A stretch of DNA of 64,000 bases, taken from Austwickia sp. GTDB taxonomy: Bacteria > Actinomycetota > Actinomycetes > Actinomycetales > Dermatophilaceae. Shown here in pieces: positions 45,134-53,685 of this stretch (positions are counted from its first letter, which is position 1; every line of letters starts with the position of its first letter). The translations under genes were made by a program, and so were the position numbers. A model generated the notes under the pieces. It did no database searches. It worked only from the letters and a program-made list of their open reading frames with translations, and was not told the origin of the DNA. The stretch lies in assembly GCA_016699675.1 (NCBI GenBank), contig CP064985.1, positions 248,001-312,000 of the forward strand. Reading direction: 5' to 3'.

Positions 45134-45538
45134 TCAGTAGTCGAGCACCCGCAGCCCATGGATTCGGGAGAAGGTGCGGTGATTCGCCGTCAGGAGGGGA
45201 GCACCCGCGCCGAGAGCCACGCACGCGATGAGTAGGTCCATCGTCGCGAGCGGCGAGCCTTGCCGGAGGAGGGCAGCATGGACGCTGGCATACGTCGGAG
45301 CAAGCCCGGCATCCGGGAGTGCAACCGGCAGGTCTCCGCACACGCGAAGCACGCGTTGCCGCTCCGCGAGGGGATCGCCATGGAGTTCGGCGCCGACCAA
45401 GAGCTCTGACAGCACGAATACGCTGAGGCCGAGGGCCTCGCCGCGGTGATCCGAAAGCCATCGCCGCGCCGGCCCAAGCTCGCCCCGCCGGCTCTCACAG
45501 ATCGCGTCAACGACGAAGGTCGTGTCGAGGTGAATCAC
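45134..45538 (-). CDS. VapC-type PIN-domain toxin
   Basis: A 134-residue PIN ribonuclease: Asp5 in MIHLDTTFVVDAI, Glu in LSVFVLSELLVGAELHGD, Asp in LATMDLLIACVALGAGAPLLTANHRTFSRI, and the C-terminal IHGLRVLDY. These acidic residues bind Mg2+/Mn2+. The GTG start overlaps the antitoxin stop. Likely an RNA-cleaving toxin controlled by the VapB-like gene just upstream. Less GC-rich than its surroundings. Confidence 0.92.
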   Translation of the reverse strand: MIHLDTTFVVDAICESRRGELGPARRWLSDHRGEALGLSVFVLSELLVGAELHGDPLAERQRVLRVCGDLPVALPDAGLAPTYASVHAALLRQGSPLATMDLLIACVALGAGAPLLTANHRTFSRIHGLRVLDY

Positions 45539-45768
45539 CAGTTCGGCACTCGCACAGCGTGATTCCTTCGGTCCTGGACAGCAGCGTCGATGGCATCGAC
45601 CGTCTCCTCGGAGAGCGCGACATCATCCAGCGCGTCGAGCAGGTCTCCCGCGGTCGAGCCAGCCGCGGGCAGGTACTTCTTGATCACCTGGGAGAACGAA
45701 TCGCCATTCTTCAGCCGGCTCAGTCGTTCGTAGGCGTCCAGATCGATGGTGATGGTCTTCACGGCCAT
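45535..45768 (-). CDS. VapB-type antitoxin (DUF217/VAPB_antitox-like)
   Basis: A 77-residue antitoxin, MAVKTITIDLDAYERLSRLKNGDSFSQVIKKYLP at the N-terminus (short ribbon-helix-helix/AbrB-like DNA-binding part) and an acidic tail DALDDVALSEETVDAIDAAVQDRRNHAVRVPNW. It overlaps the VapC gene, and a direct repeat lies at its 5' end. ATG 45766-45768; an in-frame ATG 21 bases upstream is possible. Overlaps a short divergent space with the AraC gene. Confidence 0.85.
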   Translation of the reverse strand: MAVKTITIDLDAYERLSRLKNGDSFSQVIKKYLPAAGSTAGDLLDALDDVALSEETVDAIDAAVQDRRNHAVRVPNW

Positions 45769-45794
45769 GCACTTAGCGTACACGGACATGCACT
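45766..45794. promoter_or_regulatory. 8-bp direct repeat at the vapB start, operator-like
   Basis: CATGCACT occurs at 45766-45773 and again at 45787-45794, exactly 21 bp (two helical turns) apart, with an AT-richer spacer (TAGCGTAC). It spans the vapB start and the divergent AraC promoter area. Such spacing suits cooperative binding of a VapB-VapC complex. Role inferred. Confidence 0.4.
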
Positions 45795-45844
45795 GCCCAC
45801 CGGCACTGGTGCCACCGCCCCCCATCGCCCCTATCGAGGAATCA

Positions 45845-46603
45845 GTGCCCGCGCGGTTGAATGGAGCCGTGGGGGACGACGCGTCCCAGTCGCCCTGGTT
45901 CACGGGGGTTGCCCTAGGCGGTGCCCTGAGCGAATGGGTCCAGCTGGTATGGCGTGCCGAGACGACCCGCACGCATCGGCTCGTCCCCGACGGCTGCGTC
46001 GATCTCGTGTGGACGTCGGCAGGGGTCGTGGTGTGTGGCACCGAGGATGTCGGCTGGGACTTCACCCTTCCGCCGGGGGAGATCGCCAGCGGGATCCGGC
46101 TCAAGGCGGGCCTGGCCCCGGCTTTGCTCCGCGTTCCCGCCAACGAAATGGCCAACCAGCGCATCGATCTGGCGGACCTCCTCGGGCGCGCGGCGAGTCC
46201 GGTGGTCGACGGACTGCACGCGGCGCGATGCGACGCAGAGCGGGTCAGGATGCTGACGCGGCTGGTGGGCGGTCTCTGCGACGACGCGGCCCCCGATCGG
46301 CTCGCGATGGCCGGCATGCGGCTGCTCGACGCGCGTCCCGCGCTGTCGGTCGCGGCGGCCGCCGGCACCGTGGGCTTGAGCGAGCGTCAGTTCAGGCGTC
46401 GGGTCCTACACAGCTTCGGCTTCGCCCCCGCCGTCGTGCGCCGCGTCCATCGGCTACATCGGTTCCTCGACCTCGGCCGCAGCCACCCCGACAGCTCGAT
46501 CAGCGCCCTCGCCCACGCGGTCGGATTCCACGACCATCAGCACCTCGTGCGCGACGCCAGAGCCATCGGGCGCGGCACACCGTCCGAACTGCTCGGGCGC
46601 TGA
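45845..46603 (+). CDS. AraC-family transcriptional regulator
   Basis: About 252 residues. The N-terminal part (VWRAETTRTHRLVPDGCVDLVWTSAGVVVCGTEDVG) resembles DUF6597-type sensing domains. The C-terminal ~100 residues are the double helix-turn-helix: LSVAAAAGTVGLSERQFRRRVLHSFGFAPAVVRRVHRLHRFL and SSISALAHAVGFHDHQHLVRDARAIGRGTPSELL. GTG 45845 is chosen because a GAGGAA ribosome site precedes it; earlier ATGs at 45788 and upstream are possible. Transcribed away from vapBC. The SRPBCC remnant follows downstream and could be a target. Confidence 0.9.
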   Translation: MPARLNGAVGDDASQSPWFTGVALGGALSEWVQLVWRAETTRTHRLVPDGCVDLVWTSAGVVVCGTEDVGWDFTLPPGEIASGIRLKAGLAPALLRVPANEMANQRIDLADLLGRAASPVVDGLHAARCDAERVRMLTRLVGGLCDDAAPDRLAMAGMRLLDARPALSVAAAAGTVGLSERQFRRRVLHSFGFAPAVVRRVHRLHRFLDLGRSHPDSSISALAHAVGFHDHQHLVRDARAIGRGTPSELLGR

Positions 46604-46699
46604 CCGATTCGTACTATCCGGCCCAGTCCTGCGAGCCCTAGCGTGGCGGGGCACCTGCGGCTCGAACCGGGCCGCCCCCGCCAACGCTGGAGACCTGCG

Positions 46700-47124
46700 A
46701 TGACCACCCACGATGTGACCGTCACCCGCACCATTCACGCCGCTCCGGAGCGCGTGTGGGAAACATTGACCAGCCCCTCGCTCGTGGCCTCGTGGATGAT
46801 GGGCGCCGAGGTCCAGAGCACCTGGCAGCCGGGCGACCCCGTCACCTGGCGCGGCGAGTACGAGGGCAACCGTTTGAGGACAAGGGCGAGGTCATCGAAT
46901 CCCAGCCGCCGCGGCGGCTGGTTCATACCCACTTCAGCGCGTTGTCCGGCGGCGAGGACGTTCCGGAGAACTACCACCGCCTGGCCTGGACCCTCAGGCC
47001 CGAGGACGGGGCTACGAAGCTCACGTTGGTCCAGTCCGGGGCCAGCTCGGCGGCCGAGGCCGAGCAGTTCAAGGCGTCCTGGGCGCAGATGCTCGATGCG
47101 CTCCGTGAGGCCGCCGAATCCTGA
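46700..47124 (+). pseudogene. SRPBCC/AHSA1-family gene with a frameshift
   Basis: The ATG at 46700 (GGAGA ribosome site) gives HDVTVTRTIHAAPERVWETLTSPSLVASWMMGAEVQSTWQPGDPVTWRGEYEGN, a normal START-like N-terminus. From about 46869 the homology continues in another frame: FEDKGEVIESQPPRRLVHTHFSALSGGEDVPENYHRLAWTLRPEDGATKLTLVQSG to a TGA at 47124. Restoring one base near AACCGTTTG (AAC-CCG-TTT-GAG) would join them. It may be a real loss of function or a sequencing error; the rest of the gene is intact. Downstream of the AraC regulator. Confidence 0.8.
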
Positions 47125-47322
47125 GGTTCGAGCCGCCGGTGGGATCCCACCAGGGGGTTGTCGCTCCCGGCCCCTGCCTCTAGCCCCGGTCTTTCATGAC
47201 GGTGCCGACGACGGCATCGCTGCGTGGGGTGAGTCGATGACGGTGCGCGGGTACGACATTGGGCCGGCTGGCGCTGCCGGGCTGCGGTTCTCCGGGTCGT
47301 GATGTCGTGGGCGGACGGGGGG

Positions 47323-48714
47323 TCAGGCGGGTTGTGGGATCGCGGCGATGTTGGCGAAGACTGCGACGATCGCGGCCGCCCATGGCCACGACTCGGGTAT
47401 CCGCAAGCGTCGTCGGCGGGCGCTGTGAGTCAGCCGGGCTGGGACGTGAAGGAAGCGGTAGCGCAGCGCTTTCGGCTCACACGCCGCCAGCGACTTCGCG
47501 TCTCCGGTCAGTGCGAGGAGCCGGGTCCATGCGGTCAGGTCGGCAGCGATCTGCACCAGCATCAGCCACACCCGGTTGATCTCGAACTCCCGCGACGGGA
47601 ACCGCCCCAGCCCCGAGTCCTTGGCGTGCCGGATCCGGTCCTCGACCCGAGCGTGCGCCCGATGCCGGGCCTCGAGGAAAGCCAGTTGTCCGGTCGTGGT
47701 GTTGGTGACGAAGGCTTGGTAGCGCCAGCCGTCACGTTCCTCGAACAGCGACAGTTGGGCGCCGGGATGGGGTCGTTCGCGGCGCACGATGACGCGCATT
47801 CCGGTCGGCCAGCTGCTCAGGTCCAAGAGCCCGGTGAGCTCGGCGACGTCACCTCCTTCGCGGATCCCACCGTCGGCGTCGAGTGCCGGGGTCCAGACCT
47901 TCTTCGGGACCAGGTCGATGGCGTCGCGGATCTTCTCGGTGACCGCGAAACCCACGCTGTACTCCACGCTGCGGCCACGGACCCGGTTCTGCTCGGTAAG
48001 CCAGTCCAGCAGCTTGTGCGATGCGCCCGCGCCGTCGGAGCGGATGAGCAGCTTCTTGCGGTGCGTGCCGGGGATCTGCGCGATCGCGTCGGTGAGGACC
48101 TCGATGTGGTCGGCGGCGGTGTTCGAGCCGGCATTGCCAGCGCGGAGCTTGGCGGCGAGGAACTCACTCGTGTTGTCGCACCACACCCCGAGTGGGTGGA
48201 ACCCGAAGGTCCGCTTGAACGTGGCCGCCGCGTTCTCCTTCTCGCTGTGGCTGATCACGATGGTCGCGTCGGTGTCGAGCACGATCAGATCGTCAAGATC
48301 GGTCCCGGCGACCTTGCTCGCCGGGACGCCGTCAGGCAGCTGGGACCAGACCTGGCGGCGGACCCGCGCCCGCGCGTTCTGGATCCTCTTCAACCGGCCA
48401 GGTGTGACCTCGTCCAGTGCCCGCCACACCGTCGGCGCCGACGCGACACGGCCCAGCACGCTGGACTGGTGGCGCAGCACGTCGATGTCGGCGATCGCCT
48501 CCCCGCCGTCGGCGAGCATCACCGCGACGTCGGTCAGCACCCTGCCGCGGTCGTGACCGGGGACGAAGTTGCGGCGGACCATCACCTTGGACAACTCGGA
48601 CGTGAGGCCGACCCGGTCGGCCAGAAGGCGGGTGGCGACGCTGCCCGCATGGGCCACCACGCCGACACCATCGGAGGTCACGGACAAGCCGGTAGACCAC
48701 GAAGTACGCTTCAC
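47323..48714 (-). CDS. IS1380-family transposase
   Basis: A ~463-residue DDE transposase of the IS1380 type: TGLSVTSDGVGVVAHAGSVATRLLADRVGLTSELS at the N-terminus, LADGGEAIADIDVLRHQSSVLG and VWRALDEVTPGRLKRI, and the catalytic region LIVLDTDATIVISHSEKENAAATFKRTFGFHPLGVWCDNTSEFLAAKLRAGNAGSNTAADHIEVL. It looks complete (GTG start at 48712-48714, stop at 47323). Terminal inverted repeats were searched for in 47125-47322 and 48715-48848 and none was convincing, so element limits are unknown. Confidence 0.9.
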   Translation of the reverse strand: MKRTSWSTGLSVTSDGVGVVAHAGSVATRLLADRVGLTSELSKVMVRRNFVPGHDRGRVLTDVAVMLADGGEAIADIDVLRHQSSVLGRVASAPTVWRALDEVTPGRLKRIQNARARVRRQVWSQLPDGVPASKVAGTDLDDLIVLDTDATIVISHSEKENAAATFKRTFGFHPLGVWCDNTSEFLAAKLRAGNAGSNTAADHIEVLTDAIAQIPGTHRKKLLIRSDGAGASHKLLDWLTEQNRVRGRSVEYSVGFAVTEKIRDAIDLVPKKVWTPALDADGGIREGGDVAELTGLLDLSSWPTGMRVIVRRERPHPGAQLSLFEERDGWRYQAFVTNTTTGQLAFLEARHRAHARVEDRIRHAKDSGLGRFPSREFEINRVWLMLVQIAADLTAWTRLLALTGDAKSLAACEPKALRYRFLHVPARLTHSARRRRLRIPESWPWAAAIVAVFANIAAIPQPA

Positions 48715-48848
48715 CTACGGAGTGCCTTCCGGTTCGGAGATCTTGAGTCGTCGCAAACCCAAGTTTCCCTTGCTGGACAGGCACTTCCGTGCTTCTACGC
48801 GCCGATCACACCCGAGTCTCGTGAACGATCCGGGCTAGCGTCCGAGGC

Positions 48849-49490
48849 ATGAGCATCGACCCGCAGCGCACCGCGCTCGTCCTCATCGAGTTCCAGAACG
48901 ACTTCACTTCCGAAGGCGGCACCCTGCACGACGCCGTGAAGGACGTCATGAGCAGCACGAACATGCTCGACAACACGGTGGCGATGGCCGACGCCGCGCG
49001 CGCGGCCGGCGCCACCGTCGTCCACGTCCCGATCTCGTTCAAGCCGGGGTACGGCGAGCTCACCAACGCCCCGTACGGCATCCTCGCAGGCGTCGTCGAG
49101 TCGCAGAGCTTCCTCGCCGGCAAGTGGGGCAGCGAGATCGTCGACGTGCTGACCCCCAAAGACGACGACGTCGTCGTGGAAGGCAAGCGCGGCCTGGACG
49201 CCTTCGCCTCCACCAACCTCGACTTCATCCTGCGCAGCAAGGGACTGTCCACGATCGCCCTGGCGGGCTTCCTCACCAACTGCTGCGTCGAGTCGACGAT
49301 GCGTACGGCGTACGAGAAGGGCTACGACGTCTACACCCTCACCGACTGCGTGGCCGCGACCAGCGCCGAGGAGCACGACAACGCCATCGCCCGCGATTAC
49401 CCGATGTTCAGTCGCCCCACGACATCCACCGACTTCGCGGCGGCCCTGTCCGGCGACGGCGGAGTGACCGACACGAGCCGTGGCTACTGA
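48849..49490 (+). CDS. Isochorismatase-family cysteine hydrolase
   Basis: A 213-residue hydrolase. Family motifs: LIEFQNDFTSEGG near residue 12, the active-site Lys in VVVEGKRGLDAF, cis-peptide and nucleophile Cys in LAGFLTNCCVESTMRTAYEKGY. The usual first catalytic Asp (xVDxQNDF) is replaced by Glu14 in LIEFQ. ATG 48849. Substrate could be a nicotinamide-type or N-carbamoyl amide. It lies just past the IS1380 element. Confidence 0.9.
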   Translation: MSIDPQRTALVLIEFQNDFTSEGGTLHDAVKDVMSSTNMLDNTVAMADAARAAGATVVHVPISFKPGYGELTNAPYGILAGVVESQSFLAGKWGSEIVDVLTPKDDDVVVEGKRGLDAFASTNLDFILRSKGLSTIALAGFLTNCCVESTMRTAYEKGYDVYTLTDCVAATSAEEHDNAIARDYPMFSRPTTSTDFAAALSGDGGVTDTSRGY

Positions 49491-49657
49491 CTGAGGCCTC
49501 GCCGAGAGCCCAGATCTCCCTGACTGCCTAGCGGGACGGAATGGCGCCCTGGTCGGCACTGCGTGACCGTCGCTCCTCACGACGGGCGCGTCGCCGCCGA
49601 CAGGTCGTTGGCGCCGCCCAACCATGCCCGACGGCACCGCTCGGAGGAAGGGGAGCC

Positions 49658-50113
49658 ATGCGCGCGATGCGACTGGGCTTGATCATCGGGATCACCGTGG
49701 CCGCGTTCGTGGTCCTTGCTGCCGTGTCCGTGGTCGCCTGGGGATACACCCACGCCTCCCCCACCGGCTCGGCCGACACGGTCTGGCATCTGCGCCGGGT
49801 CGGAGATACACGGCCGCAACGGCAGGACGTCGACGTGTCGGCCGCGCTCGCGGAGATCACCTTCCAGTCCCACCGGGTCACGTGGATGTACGGACTCAAC
49901 TGGTGCGAAGGCCGGATGACCTCCCAGGATGCCGCCTACCGGATCAAGCCCGTCCGGTGCACGGCGGCGCCGGGAGCCGGCGCAGCGGCCACGCCCGGCG
50001 AAGCCGTCGCCGCGTTCCGTGCCCTGACCACCGCGGAATCCTTCACCTTGTCCGCGGACGGTAGCGGCCTCACCTTCACCACGGGAACGACCCGGATGGT
50101 GTTCACGCCCTGA
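49658..50113 (+). CDS. Small membrane-anchored secreted protein, META-domain-like
   Basis: A 151-residue protein: N-terminal MRAMRLGLIIGITVAAFVVLAAVSVVAWGY is a signal anchor. The extracellular part has TVWHLRRVGDTRPQRQDVDVSAALAEITFQSHRVTWMYGLNWCEG, two Cys (WCEG and VRCTAA) that may pair, and a late FTLSADGSGLTFTTGTTRMVF that resembles the end of META/HslJ-like beta proteins. That resemblance is weak. ATG 49658 has a good AGGAAGGGGAG ribosome site. Function unknown. Confidence 0.75.
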   Translation: MRAMRLGLIIGITVAAFVVLAAVSVVAWGYTHASPTGSADTVWHLRRVGDTRPQRQDVDVSAALAEITFQSHRVTWMYGLNWCEGRMTSQDAAYRIKPVRCTAAPGAGAAATPGEAVAAFRALTTAESFTLSADGSGLTFTTGTTRMVFTP

Positions 50114-50177
50114 CGCCGGTCGCAGCTCCAGCGCCGCGGTCGCCCCCCCCCCGGACGCCCTGGCCCTCCTCGGTCAG

Positions 50178-51410
50178 TCACCCGCGACGACGTACGGCGT
50201 ACGCCGTCGCCCCAGCCGCGATCAACGCCAGCCCACCCACGACCGACGCCCACGGCAGGGTCGCCGCCAGCACCAGGCACCCGGCCAGCCCGAGCCACGG
50301 AACCCCTCGCGCGGGCGGGCCCTCGTCGGCGCGAAGGGTCGAGGCGGCCGCATTGGCGATGGCGTAGTAGGTCAGCACTGCCACCGAGCTGAAGCCGATG
50401 GCTGCGCGCACGTCCGCGACGGCCGACACCAGACCGGCCACCAGCCCCACGGCCAGGGCCGCCCGATGCGGCACCCGAGTCCGGGCGCTCACCTCAGCAA
50501 GCACCTCCGGCAGGTGCCCGTCACGGGCCATCGCGAACGCCGTGCGGGACACTCCGAGCAGCAGCGACAGCAGGGAACCGAAGGCCGCCACCACCGCCGT
50601 CGCCCGCAGCACGGCACCGAGCCCGGGCCACCGGGAGACCGCGGCCGCGTCCGCGAGCGGGGACCCCGCCTCGGCCAGACCCCCGGGCCCCAGCAGCCAC
50701 CACAGCGCCGCCGCGACCCCGGCGTACACCGCCAGCGCGATCCCCAGCGCCACCGGGATCGCCCGCGGGATCGTGCGCTCCGGCTCGCGCACCTCCTCCC
50801 CCAGGGTGGCCAGCCGCGCGTACCCGGCAAAGGCGAAGAACAGCAGGCCGGCGGCCTGCAGGACGCCGTACGGCGACGCCGCCCCCGCGGCCTCCCGCGC
50901 GTCCGGACCGCCCGGACGAGGACTGGCCAACGCGACCGCCACGAACAGCAGCAGCACCGCGAGCACGCACCCCACGATCAGCCGCGACGCTCGCGCGCTC
51001 TTCTCCACCCCGGCACAATCGATGGCCACGACGGCAGCCACGGCCAGCACCGCCACGAGGTGCGCGTGCGCGGGCCAGGCGTACGCCCCCACCGTCAGCG
51101 CCATTGCCGCGCAGCTCGCGGTCTTGCCCACCACGAAGCACCAGCCCGCGAGGTAGCCCCAGAACGGCCCGAGGCGCTCCCGGCCGTAGACGTAGGTGCC
51201 CCCGGAAGCCGGATAGCGGGCCGCGAGCCGCGCCGACGACGTGGCATTGCACCAGGCCACCCCGGCGGCCAGCAGCAACGCGGCCGACAGCCAGCCCCCG
51301 GCCGCCCGCGCGGCCGGACCGAAGGCCGCGAAGACGCCCGCCCCGACCATTGCCGCCAGGCCCACGATGACGGCATCACCCAGCCCCAGCCGTCGCTCCA
51401 AGGTCGTCAC
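50178..51410 (-). CDS. APC-superfamily amino acid permease
   Basis: A 410-residue polytopic protein with about 12 membrane segments. N-terminal VTTLERRLGLGDAVIVGLAAMVGAGVFAAFGPAARAAGGW has the GxGxF helix-1 unwinding motif, and YPASGGTYVYGRERLGPFWGYLAGWCFVVGK is the conserved loop. LATLGEEVREPERTIPRAIPVALG is characteristic of the APC family. Probably an amino acid/H+ transporter; substrate unknown. GTG 51408-51410. Ends 64 bp after the previous gene (convergent). Confidence 0.92.
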   Translation of the reverse strand: MTTLERRLGLGDAVIVGLAAMVGAGVFAAFGPAARAAGGWLSAALLLAAGVAWCNATSSARLAARYPASGGTYVYGRERLGPFWGYLAGWCFVVGKTASCAAMALTVGAYAWPAHAHLVAVLAVAAVVAIDCAGVEKSARASRLIVGCVLAVLLLFVAVALASPRPGGPDAREAAGAASPYGVLQAAGLLFFAFAGYARLATLGEEVREPERTIPRAIPVALGIALAVYAGVAAALWWLLGPGGLAEAGSPLADAAAVSRWPGLGAVLRATAVVAAFGSLLSLLLGVSRTAFAMARDGHLPEVLAEVSARTRVPHRAALAVGLVAGLVSAVADVRAAIGFSSVAVLTYYAIANAAASTLRADEGPPARGVPWLGLAGCLVLAATLPWASVVGGLALIAAGATAYAVRRRG

Positions 51411-51423
51411 GGGGCCCCCGACC

Positions 51424-52846
51424 TCACGTCTGGTGAATGCTCTGCCGCAGCTCCGCGAGCACCCGCTCGACGGCCGCGGCATCCTCGACATGCAGCACGG
51501 CGGCCCAGGAGGGAACGAAGCTCTCCAGGTAGCGGTGGCCGGTCTCGGGCGGCACGGCGGTCGCGACGGGCATGTCCGCGGCGAGCTGCCAGAAGCTCAC
51601 CCACGGGTACCAGGCCACCTTGTCCGCCACGTCGTGGCCGACCTTCTCGCGCATCCAATCCGGCTCGCCCAGCAGCAGCTGCGGCGACCACCACACGATC
51701 GCATCCGACGGGTGCTGCAGGTAGACGATCCGGCGCTCGCCCCAGGGGTCGTAGCGGCCCCCGAAGTACGTGCGGGACAGGTCCTCCCGCCGCGTGGCGA
51801 AGCGCACGGTGCGCCCGACTTGAGACGTAGGCGAGGGGACTGGGGAAGAACGAGTACTGCATCGAGGCGATCGCGGTGTCGCCGCCGCCGAGCATCTCGA
51901 ACGACGACATCGACCACTCCGGCACCCAGCCGGTGCCGGTGGTGGTGGTGACCAGCAGGTGGCTGCGCTCGAACGCGCCGGTGCGCTCCAGCTCCGCGAC
52001 CACGGCCCGCGCCGCGTCGGCGACGTCCTGGTGGGCGGACTTTCCGGCGTAGACCCGGATCGGCTGCTTCGCCGGCTGGGCGGTCACGGCCGCGATGCGC
52101 TCCGGCGTGGGCCCGCTGGTGACGAAGATCTTGCCCTCATAGCCCAGGCTGTCCCACGACTCGCGGGACGCGGGACTGCCCGAGCGCTCAGCCAGGGTCG
52201 GCGCGCTGCGCCCCTCCGGAGACCTGGCGGCGTTCCGCGTCGCCTTCTCCATGGCCGGCTCCATCAGCCCGCGGAACAGCACGCTGTCGGTGAGCATCAG
52301 GATGACGAACACGATCACGAGGGTGGCCAGTCCCGAGGCCACGAGGTCGGGCGCGAACCGCGCGGCGTGCCCCTTCAGCCAGCGGCGCAGGGTGGCGATG
52401 CCCTTGCCGGCCAACACGAGCACGGCGAAGAGCGCCGCCCCCGCGACGAGACCGACGACGAACGTGACCGGCCCGCGCTGAGGTGCCCCCAGCCGGTCCG
52501 CCACCTGGTCCTGCGCCAGGTGACCCAAGACCGCCGCGACCAGCGTGACCACCACCAGTAGCCCGATGGCGAGCCGCCGCGCCCACGTGCGCTGCGGCTC
52601 CGCCATAGCCACGGTGATCCCGAGGCGCGGTCGCAGCCACCGCCAGACGGCGCGGAGCAGGGACCCCACGAGGTAGCCGAACGCCGAGCTCACGCCGATG
52701 ACGACCGCGTTCATCCACCAGTTCCGCGGCACCAGCGTCGGCGTCATGGCCTGCCAGAACATGATCAGCGCCCCGACGAAACCCCATCCGTTCCCGAGGA
52801 TTCGGTGGCGTCCGGCCTCGGTCGCTCCCCGCGCGGCAGGACTCAT
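51424..52846 (-). pseudogene. Alpha/beta-hydrolase family membrane protein (Abhydrolase_9 type), internally deleted and frameshifted
   Basis: The upstream frame (ATG 52846) has four hydrophobic segments and then the hydrolase start: IRVYAGKSAHQDVADAARAVVAELERTGAFERSHLLVTTTTGTGWVPEWSMSSFEMLGGGDTAIASMQYSFFPSPLAYV. After about 51830 homology switches frame to VRFATRREDLSRTYFGGRYDPWGERRIVYLQHPSDAIVWWSPQLLLGEPDWM, which in this family belongs ~80-100 residues further on. The intervening region normally holds the nucleophile serine (GxSLG). So a deletion with frameshift has removed the active site. Co-oriented with the APC gene (13-bp gap). Confidence 0.75.
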
Positions 52847-52883
52847 GGACCGACCGTAGTCCACCGGCCGCCGGGGCGAGGCC

Positions 52884-53606
52884 TCACGGGAGGAGGCTGG
52901 GGAAGGCCGCAGACGGCGCCCGCGGGTGCGCAGCGGGTTCGGTCGCCGCGCGCACCCGGGGGGCCGCGGCCGGGGCGACCGGACGAAGCCGGTCCACGGC
53001 GGGCCGCCCGTCCCAGCGCCAGCTCTCGTCGCGACGGGGCCGCCCGGGGATCGGAATCCGCCCGCAGCACCACAGCAGCGCATCGGCGGGGCCGAACGCG
53101 CCCAGGGAGGACTCCTCGGCGTGGAACAGCCGATCCACGACGGCCGTCGCCACGTCCCGCGGCGGGCGCCAGGTCCCGCCGAACCCCGCCACGATGTCGT
53201 AGGCGTGCACCACGACCTCCAGGGCGCCCATGGCGGCAAAGCCCGCCGGATCCGACACGCCGTACGCGTGGTAAGCCCTCGAGTCCGGGTCGGCGGCCTC
53301 CACCACCGCGGCGAGCATCCCGCCGTACGTCGGGAGGCCGCGGACCAGATCCTCCGCCTTTGTGCGCGGCCGCGGGACGAGCTCGTACGGCGTGCCCCCC
53401 GGCTCGATCCGGGCGGTCGCCACCAGGCAGGCGTAGTAGTGCAGGCAGTCAACAGCGTGCGAGAAGGTGTCCCGGCAGCTCAGGTCCAGATCGCGCGCGT
53501 GCGTTCCGCACCAGTCGCCCTCGGCGTACGGCGTCAGCGCCGCCACGGCCGAGGCCACCGACACTCGCACCAATTCCCCACCGGCTAGCCCCGATTCGGT
53601 CACCAC
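52884..53606 (-). CDS. DinB/MDMPI-like (mycothiol-dependent maleylpyruvate isomerase fold) protein
   Basis: A 240-residue soluble protein. The N-terminal helical bundle DTFSHAVDCLHYYACLVATARI, the helix GMLAAVVEAADPDSRAYHAYGVSDPAGFAAMGALEVVVHAYDIVAGFGG (metal-binding His positions) and the later DALLWCCGRIP fit the DinB/MDMPI superfamily. It has a Pro/Ala-rich C-terminal tail. These proteins typically use mycothiol or bind zinc; specific role unknown. Lies between mnmA and the broken hydrolase gene. Confidence 0.8.
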   Translation of the reverse strand: MVTESGLAGGELVRVSVASAVAALTPYAEGDWCGTHARDLDLSCRDTFSHAVDCLHYYACLVATARIEPGGTPYELVPRPRTKAEDLVRGLPTYGGMLAAVVEAADPDSRAYHAYGVSDPAGFAAMGALEVVVHAYDIVAGFGGTWRPPRDVATAVVDRLFHAEESSLGAFGPADALLWCCGRIPIPGRPRRDESWRWDGRPAVDRLRPVAPAAAPRVRAATEPAAHPRAPSAAFPSLLP

Positions 53607-53685
53607 CCGACCTCATCACATGGGGGCGGTCGACCGCCACGGGCATTCCGACTCCGGACCTCGCCCGCCGCCCCGGGCGCGGCCG

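Noticed and set aside
47125..48848. Terminal inverted repeats of the IS1380-type element
   Set aside because: Only weak matches (CCTG...) between the two flanks were seen, so limits are not called.
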